Assembly (NCBI GenBank): GCA_964457065.1
Contig: CAYWDQ010000038.1
Location: 1-24,610 of the forward strand
Origin: Bog-473 sp964457065
GTDB taxonomy: Bacteria; Actinomycetota; Acidimicrobiia; Acidimicrobiales; RAAP-2
Length of the DNA: 24,610 nt
Direction of reading: 5' to 3'
Below, piece after piece: positions 20,607 to 24,610 of the stretch. Position numbers and translations under genes: made by a program. Position 1 is the first letter of the stretch; each line of letters opens with the position of its first letter. The notes under the pieces are model-generated. The model was given only the letters and a program-made list of their open reading frames with translations, made no database searches and was not told the DNA's origin.

Positions 20607-21227
20607 GTGGGTGTCTACCGGGACCAGGTGGTGCCCCGCCTGGTCGATCGGATGTGCGGGGCGGCCGGGTTCGACCCCTGGCGGGCACGGGTGACCGACG
20701 GCCTGACGGGCCGGGTGGTCGAGGTGGGCTTCGGCTCCGGGCTCAACGTCTTGCACTATCCCGACTCCGTCGAGGAGGTGCTGGCCGTGGAGCCCGCTCT
20801 CGTGGCGCGGCGCCGGGCCGAGCCACGGATCCGCGCCTCCACCGTCCGCGTCGAGCACGTGGGCCTCGACGGGCAGGAGATTCCGCTGGACGACGCCTGT
20901 TGCGACGCGGCGCTCTTCACGTTCACGCTGTGCACGGTGCCAGACCCAGCCCTGGCGCTCTCCGAGGTGCGGCGGGTGCTCCGGCCGGGCGGCACGGTCC
21001 ACTTCCTCGAACACGGGCTGTCCCCCGACGCCGGCGTGGCCCGCTGGCAGCACCGCCTCGAGCCGGTACAGCGGCGCGTCGCCGACGGGTGCCACCTGAC
21101 CCGACAACCGACTGCGCTGGTCGAGAGTGCAGGCTTCGTCATGCAGCGCAACGAGCAGCGCTACGTGCGTGGGCCGAAGCCGTGGTGCTGGCTGACCCTC
21201 GGGGTAGCCGTGAAGCCCGGGGCCTGA
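20607..21227 (+). CDS. Class I SAM-dependent methyltransferase
   Basis: The 206-aa enzyme has the Rossmann-fold SAM site: motif I is VVEVGFGSGLNVLHYP, an acidic residue ends strand 2 (AVEP), and LDDACCDAALFTFTLCTVPD leads to VRRVLRPGGTVHFLEHG. This pattern matches the UbiE/Methyltransf_11 group with the LCTV(P/D)D variant seen in phospholipid and small-molecule methyltransferases. The acceptor is unknown. The start is taken as GTG 20607 because the -10 element covers the earlier GTG 20598 (three residues longer). It ends 16 bp from the converging VOC gene. Confidence 0.88.
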   Translation: MGVYRDQVVPRLVDRMCGAAGFDPWRARVTDGLTGRVVEVGFGSGLNVLHYPDSVEEVLAVEPALVARRRAEPRIRASTVRVEHVGLDGQEIPLDDACCDAALFTFTLCTVPDPALALSEVRRVLRPGGTVHFLEHGLSPDAGVARWQHRLEPVQRRVADGCHLTRQPTALVESAGFVMQRNEQRYVRGPKPWCWLTLGVAVKPGA

Positions 21228-21243
21228 ACGCCCGGGGGGCTGA

Positions 21244-21597
21244 TCAGAGATCGAACGCGGTCGGATGTCTCGGCTCGTACAGCAGCATGTGGCCGGCACC
21301 GGGGATCTCGAGCTCGACGGTGCGGCCGAACCCCCGGGCCTCGATTCCCCCCGCGACATGCGCGCCCTTGGCGGTGAGCTCGGCGACGGTCTGCTCGATG
21401 TCGTCGCACACGAGCGAGATCTCGTGGTGCGGCGCCCCCCCGTCGGCCGGGTGCACCCCGAGCTCCGAGGGCCCGGTCCTGAAGATCAGCCAGCCCCCGT
21501 GGGCATCGACGTGAGGCCAGCCGAGCACGTCGCGAAAGAACGCTCGCGCCGCGTCGGCGTCCTCGGCGTAGACAAGTGTGTGGACCCCGGTGATCAT
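21244..21597 (-). CDS. Single-module VOC (glyoxalase-like) protein
   Basis: The 117-aa protein has two short VOC modules: VHTLVYAEDADAARAFFRDVLGW, then HHEISLVCDDIEQTVAELTAKGAHV and a final GAGHMLLYEPRHP. A His near residue 6 and a Glu or His in the second half may hold a metal, but the usual C-terminal Glu is replaced around HMLLYEP, so catalysis is uncertain. Such proteins include antibiotic-binding, lactoylglutathione-lyase-like and unknown types. ATG 21597 has no ribosome site, but TATCGT lies eight bases upstream, which suggests a leaderless transcript. Confidence 0.83.
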   Translation of the reverse strand: MITGVHTLVYAEDADAARAFFRDVLGWPHVDAHGGWLIFRTGPSELGVHPADGGAPHHEISLVCDDIEQTVAELTAKGAHVAGGIEARGFGRTVELEIPGAGHMLLYEPRHPTAFDL

Positions 21598-21605
21598 GCA
21601 CCGCG

Positions 21606-21611
21606 ACGATA
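21606..21611 (-). promoter_or_regulatory. Putative -10 element TATCGT for the second VOC gene
   Basis: The minus-strand hexamer TATCGT (21611-21606) ends eight bases before ATG 21597. With no ribosome site in between, this suits a leaderless start. Confidence 0.38.
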
Positions 21612-21737
21612 CGGCGGCGGCGCGTCGGGCGCCACGTGTCGCGCAAGTGCGGCGCGCTGATCGGCCCGGGACGGCCGGAGTTGGCCCATGACCGCAGGCC
21701 GGGAAAGGATGTGACCAGCCCAGCGGAGGGAGACCAG

Positions 21738-22556
21738 ATGTCCACGCTGCTCGTTGACCGACCCGAAGACGGTGTCGTCCGGATCACTCTGAACCGGCCC
21801 GAGACACTCAACGCCATGAACGCAGAGCTCATCGAAGAGCTCCATGACGTCCTGCGCGGCATCGCGGCGGACACCTCGTGCCGAGTCGTGTTGCTCACCG
21901 GCTCGGGACGGGGATTCTGCGCGGGCCTCGACCTGGGCGGCTACGGCAGCGCACCAGGCTCCCGGGGCCTCGGCCGGGTAGAGGGGACGTTCGCGACGCA
22001 GACGCACATCGCCGCGCTCGTCCCGCGCCTTCGTTCGCTGCCCCAGCCGGTCATTGCGGCCGTCAACGGGCCGGCTGCGGGTGGTGGGCTGGCGCTGGCC
22101 CTGGCCAGTGACATCCGGATCGCGGCGGCGTCGGCGCGCTTCAACGTCGCCTTCGTCCGGCTCGGCATCTCAGGCTGCGACATCGGCGTGAGCTGGCTGC
22201 TCCCCCGCCTGATCGGGGCTTCGCGGGCCTGGGAGCTCATGCTCACCGGCCGCATCATCGGGGCCGAGGAGGCGGACCGCATCGGCCTGGTCCTGCGCGT
22301 CGTCCCCGACGACGACCTGATCGGCGCCGCGCTGGAGACGGCGGGCCTCATAGCCGCCAACAGCCCCTGGGGCATCCGGATGACCAAGGAGGTGATGTGG
22401 TCGCAGCTCGAGGTGGCGTCCCTCCAGGCGGGCATCGACCTCGAGAACCGGACCCAGGTCCTGTCCTCCATGACGGGCGACATGCAGGAGGCGGTGGCCG
22501 CCTTCCTCGAGAAGCGACCGCCTCGCTACGGCAGCACGGGGAATCCGGCCTCCTGA
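21738..22556 (+). CDS. Enoyl-CoA hydratase/isomerase (crotonase) family protein
   Basis: The 272-aa protein has the crotonase fold: VVRITLNRPETLNAMN, the first oxyanion block GRGFCAGLDL and the second in NGPAAGGGLALALASDIRIAA. The two glutamates of classic hydratases are missing: GGGCE is GGGLA here, and the QPE segment is NVAFVRLG. An aspartate in SGCDIGVSWLLPRLIG lies where dienoyl-CoA isomerases keep their Asp. The reaction may therefore be isomerisation or another crotonase chemistry on an acyl-CoA. ATG 21738 is set by GGAGGGAG at 21724-21731; the frame is open further upstream but unlike the family. It stands alone, divergent from the VOC gene. Confidence 0.88.
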   Translation: MSTLLVDRPEDGVVRITLNRPETLNAMNAELIEELHDVLRGIAADTSCRVVLLTGSGRGFCAGLDLGGYGSAPGSRGLGRVEGTFATQTHIAALVPRLRSLPQPVIAAVNGPAAGGGLALALASDIRIAAASARFNVAFVRLGISGCDIGVSWLLPRLIGASRAWELMLTGRIIGAEEADRIGLVLRVVPDDDLIGAALETAGLIAANSPWGIRMTKEVMWSQLEVASLQAGIDLENRTQVLSSMTGDMQEAVAAFLEKRPPRYGSTGNPAS

Positions 22557-22596
22557 TATAGCTCCTGCTCGCGCTGACCCCGACTGCCAGCATGGC

Positions 22597-22602
22597 TACG
22601 TT
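22597..22602 (+). promoter_or_regulatory. Putative -10 element TACGTT for the lipoprotein gene
   Basis: TACGTT lies inside the codons between the in-frame ATGs at 22592 and 22613. If it is used, the transcript starts just before or at ATG 22613 and the earlier ATG is untranslated. Confidence 0.35.
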
Positions 22603-22612
22603 GGGACCCTTG

Positions 22613-24097
22613 ATGCGGGGCCGCGACAACCTGACCGTTGCCGCCGTCAGGCGGAGCTGGTGCCCCCTGGCCGTGTGGGCCGTGCTGCCCCTCGCGTTGC
22701 TCCTCGCCGGGTGCTCGGCGGGCGGGCACTCCGGTGAAGGAGGACTGGCGAACCCACCCCGCACCGTGTCCCCCACGCCGAATTACACGGACATCTGCGC
22801 CCCCATCGGGGCTGACACCTCCAGCCCGTGCCTGCGGATCACACTGGAGGCGATCGACACCGCCCGGGCGGCCGAGGGCCTGGGCCCGATGCGACTGCCG
22901 TCCGACTTCGGCCGCCTCACCGTGCCCGAGCAGCTCTTCGTGGCGGTCGACAGCGAGCGCGTCGACCGGGGACTCCTCCCGTTCACGGGCCTGACCGCGG
23001 CCCTCGACGGGAACGCGCAGAAGGGCGCCGACGACGCGGGGTTGCCGCCCCGCCCGGGCGCCGGCTACGCCGACGTCGACACCGAGTGGATCGGCGCGAT
23101 CGACAACGGCCTCGATGCCGACTTCCAGTGGATGTACGACGACGGCCCCAACAGCGGCGTGCCGGATTGCTCGGGCGGCCGGACGTCGGGGTGCTGGGCC
23201 GACCGCCAGATCGTCCTGGACCGGTTCGGGTCCCGGCACCTCGTGATGGGAGCTGCCTTCGACCCAGCCGGTGACACCTCGCCGGGCGACAAGGGTGGGT
23301 CCTCGCTCGCTGCGACATTCGCGGCGACCAGCTCGCGCGACGTCGCCTACAGCTACTCGTGGAGGGAGGCCCAGGCGGCCATGGCGGCCGGGACGCTGCG
23401 ACCGCTCCGGTCGATCCCGTCCACCGAGTCCGACAGCGGCATCCCCGATCCGCGCACCAACGTGCTCCCCGTTCCCGACTACACCCGCGTGTGCTCCAGC
23501 GGGCTGGACGACTCCCCTGCGTGCATCGACGCCGCCCTGGCCGCCATCAACCACGCGCACGCGCTGGAGGGCATCCGGCCCATGGTGCTCCCCTCGGGAT
23601 TTGCCCAAATGGGCGTGGCCGATCAGCTCTTCGTCGTGGTCAATCTCGAAAGAGTCGACCGGGGTCTCTCGCCGTTCGGCGGCCTGACCACCGCGCTCAA
23701 CGAGAACGCCCAACGAGGCGCGGACATCGCCAGCGATCCGCCCGATCCCGGCCAGGAGTACGTGCTCGACGACGCAGAGTGGGCCGGTGGCTCCTCCAAC
23801 GGGCTCGACGCCGACTACGGGTGGATGTACGACGACGGGTTCGACAGCGGCAATCTCGACTGTCTGCATCGAGGGGCCCCCGGCTGCTGGGGACACCGGA
23901 AGGGCATCCTGGACGACTTCGGGTCCGGGGCCAACCTGGTGATGGGGGCCGCCGTCAACAGCAGAGGTGACACCCACAGGGGTGACTCCGGCGGCACCTC
24001 CATGGCGGTCACGCTCGCGGTCGCCGATGCACCGGCGCGGTCGTTCACCTACGGCTGGGCGCAGACCCTGGCGGCCATGCCACCGGACTCGAACTGA
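22613..24097 (+). CDS. Lipoprotein with two tandem CAP/SCP-like domains
   Basis: From ATG 22613 the protein has 494 residues. A signal peptide ends in the lipobox LLAGC (Cys34), so it should be anchored to the outer face of the membrane. Two homologous units follow, about 57-260 and 288-490, each with P(N/D)YTxxC, (E/L)ERVDRGL(L/S)PFxGLTxAL, NGLDADxxWMYDDG, CWxxR and VMGAA. The second contains CWGHRKGIL, like the His-containing block of CAP/SCP proteins; the first has CWADRQIVL and lacks the His. Each unit has two Cys pairs placed alike, probably disulfides. Function is unknown; cell-surface or wall-linked binding is a guess. No ribosome site precedes ATG 22592 or 22613; the later one is chosen on promoter grounds. 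Confidence 0.78.
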   Translation: MRGRDNLTVAAVRRSWCPLAVWAVLPLALLLAGCSAGGHSGEGGLANPPRTVSPTPNYTDICAPIGADTSSPCLRITLEAIDTARAAEGLGPMRLPSDFGRLTVPEQLFVAVDSERVDRGLLPFTGLTAALDGNAQKGADDAGLPPRPGAGYADVDTEWIGAIDNGLDADFQWMYDDGPNSGVPDCSGGRTSGCWADRQIVLDRFGSRHLVMGAAFDPAGDTSPGDKGGSSLAATFAATSSRDVAYSYSWREAQAAMAAGTLRPLRSIPSTESDSGIPDPRTNVLPVPDYTRVCSSGLDDSPACIDAALAAINHAHALEGIRPMVLPSGFAQMGVADQLFVVVNLERVDRGLSPFGGLTTALNENAQRGADIASDPPDPGQEYVLDDAEWAGGSSNGLDADYGWMYDDGFDSGNLDCLHRGAPGCWGHRKGILDDFGSGANLVMGAAVNSRGDTHRGDSGGTSMAVTLAVADAPARSFTYGWAQTLAAMPPDSN

Positions 24098-24212
24098 GCG
24101 GCACCTCTGCCCCCCTGTGCGCGCTCCTCGCAGAGTCGGTGCGTGCGGCCGCAGATCTTCGTGAACCCATCGGGCTCCTCTGAGCGTCCCACGCTCGGTC
24201 GGCGACGGCTCT

Positions 24213-24218
24213 TAGGGT
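24213..24218 (+). promoter_or_regulatory. Putative -10 element TAGGGT for the last gene
   Basis: TAGGGT fits TAnnnT and would start transcription near 24225, giving a leader of about 34 bases that holds the ribosome site GAGGAGGG. The 161-bp gap before the gene shows no other clear signal. Confidence 0.3.
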
Positions 24219-24258
24219 TGGCGCAATTGGTGACACGGGGGAGACGAGGAGGGCGGTG

Positions 24259-24610
24259 GTGACCGGTTCTTTGGTGTTCTACGGGATCCTGGGCATCGCG
24301 AGCACGGTGCTGGCATTCGTCGTGAACCGGCGGCTGTTCTCCGGTGGCGCGGCGGGCCCGGTGACCGTGCTCGAGGGGATCTACTACGCCGTGGGTGTGT
24401 GCTCGCTGCTGCTCGGCTGGTACTTCAACATCCGCTACACCCACCTGTACGGCCACCGGGCGACCTACGTCAACTACACCAAGATGCTCTTCACCAACTG
24501 GGCGGCGGACTCGGCGGCCCAGGATTACGTCATCGTCAACGTGGTGCTGATGCCACTGTGGACCATCGTCGAGGGTGGCCGGCGCGGCCTCAGGTGGGCC
24601 TGGATCTTCT
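24259..24610 (+). CDS. Small membrane protein, DUF2834-like (3' end outside window)
   Basis: The frame opens at GTG 24259 (or the adjacent GTG 24256), has GAGGAGGG at 24245-24252, and stays open to the window edge, giving 117 residues so far. Hydrophobic segments are at about 4-22 (FYGILGIASTVLAFVVN), 37-56 (IYYAVGVCSLLLGWYFN) and 91-102 (VIVNVVLMPLWTIVEGG). The order NYTKMLFTNWAADSAAQDYVI followed by a helix and an EGGRRGLRWAW block resembles DUF2834 membrane proteins, whose function is unknown. The call is tentative because the C-terminus is cut off. Confidence 0.7.
   Translation, partial: MTGSLVFYGILGIASTVLAFVVNRRLFSGGAAGPVTVLEGIYYAVGVCSLLLGWYFNIRYTHLYGHRATYVNYTKMLFTNWAADSAAQDYVIVNVVLMPLWTIVEGGRRGLRWAWIF

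Noticed and set aside
21214..21240. GCCCGGGG repeats at the end of the methyltransferase gene as a terminator hairpin
   Set aside because: The two copies are direct, not inverted; pairing needs bulges and no T-run follows.
1..24610. CRISPR arrays, tRNA or rRNA genes, insertion sequences, prophage or secretion loci
   Set aside because: Looked for and not seen: no regularly spaced long repeats, no transposase or integrase products, no tRNA-like stretch recognised by eye. A tRNAscan or Infernal run could still find a small RNA.

Overview
The window is high-GC bacterial DNA with dense, short-spaced genes. It looks like an actinobacterium of the class Acidimicrobiia or a close relative. The support is a wax ester/diacylglycerol acyltransferase beside a LipC/LipQ-type esterase (a pairing also seen in mycobacteria), a WhiG/FliA-type sigma factor, and a polysaccharide deacetylase carrying GYWEVASDGG repeats that I associate with Acidimicrobiia secreted proteins. 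No rRNA, tRNA, CRISPR array, insertion sequence or phage gene was seen. The content reads as ordinary chromosome, and the main novelty lies in regulation and in a few odd proteins.

Layout. 1-612: 3' end of valS. 626-3565: a membrane-anchored esterase (minus) divergent from a WS/DGAT acyltransferase (plus), so lipid storage and its hydrolysis sit together. 3562-5675: a VOC protein, then tsaC and tsaD for the tRNA t6A modification, joined by ATGA overlaps. 5672-8914 (minus): fhs, an acyl-CoA dehydrogenase and a small membrane protein as a probable operon. 9060-10828: a DUF1269-type glycine-zipper protein and an ion-channel-like membrane protein. 10835-12235 (minus): glutamate decarboxylase. 12375-13268 (minus): the sigma factor. 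13269-13766: a 498-bp regulatory stretch. 13767-15573: two tandem paralogous OmpR/PhoB response regulators, each preceded by a short coupled reading frame and with no histidine kinase in view. 15604-17381 (minus): a polysaccharide deacetylase and a GDT1-family cation exporter. 17515-19714: a 62-aa protein, an alpha/beta hydrolase (minus) and a PPK2 polyphosphate kinase. 19711-22556: an SDR, a methyltransferase, a second VOC protein and an enoyl-CoA hydratase-like protein. 22613-24097: a lipoprotein with two CAP-like domains. 24259-end: a truncated small membrane protein.

The most unusual region is 13269-13770. Six GTTGC/GCAAC pentamers lie in 64 bp, in two groups of three with exact 11-bp spacing. 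That is the spacing typical of OmpR/PhoB-family operators. The array lies between the sigma gene and the two response regulators, at a distance that suits control of the sigma promoter. The sigma mRNA would also carry a nested hairpin that ends at its Shine-Dalgarno sequence. Together these suggest a local circuit in which one or both orphan response regulators control a WhiG/FliA-type sigma factor. This is inference from sequence only.

Other regulatory signals include four loose 14-bp boxes of the form GGGCC-N4-G(T/A)C ahead of the DUF1269, second regulator, deacetylase and PPK2 genes, and several TAnnnT elements 6-10 nt before start codons that imply leaderless transcripts.
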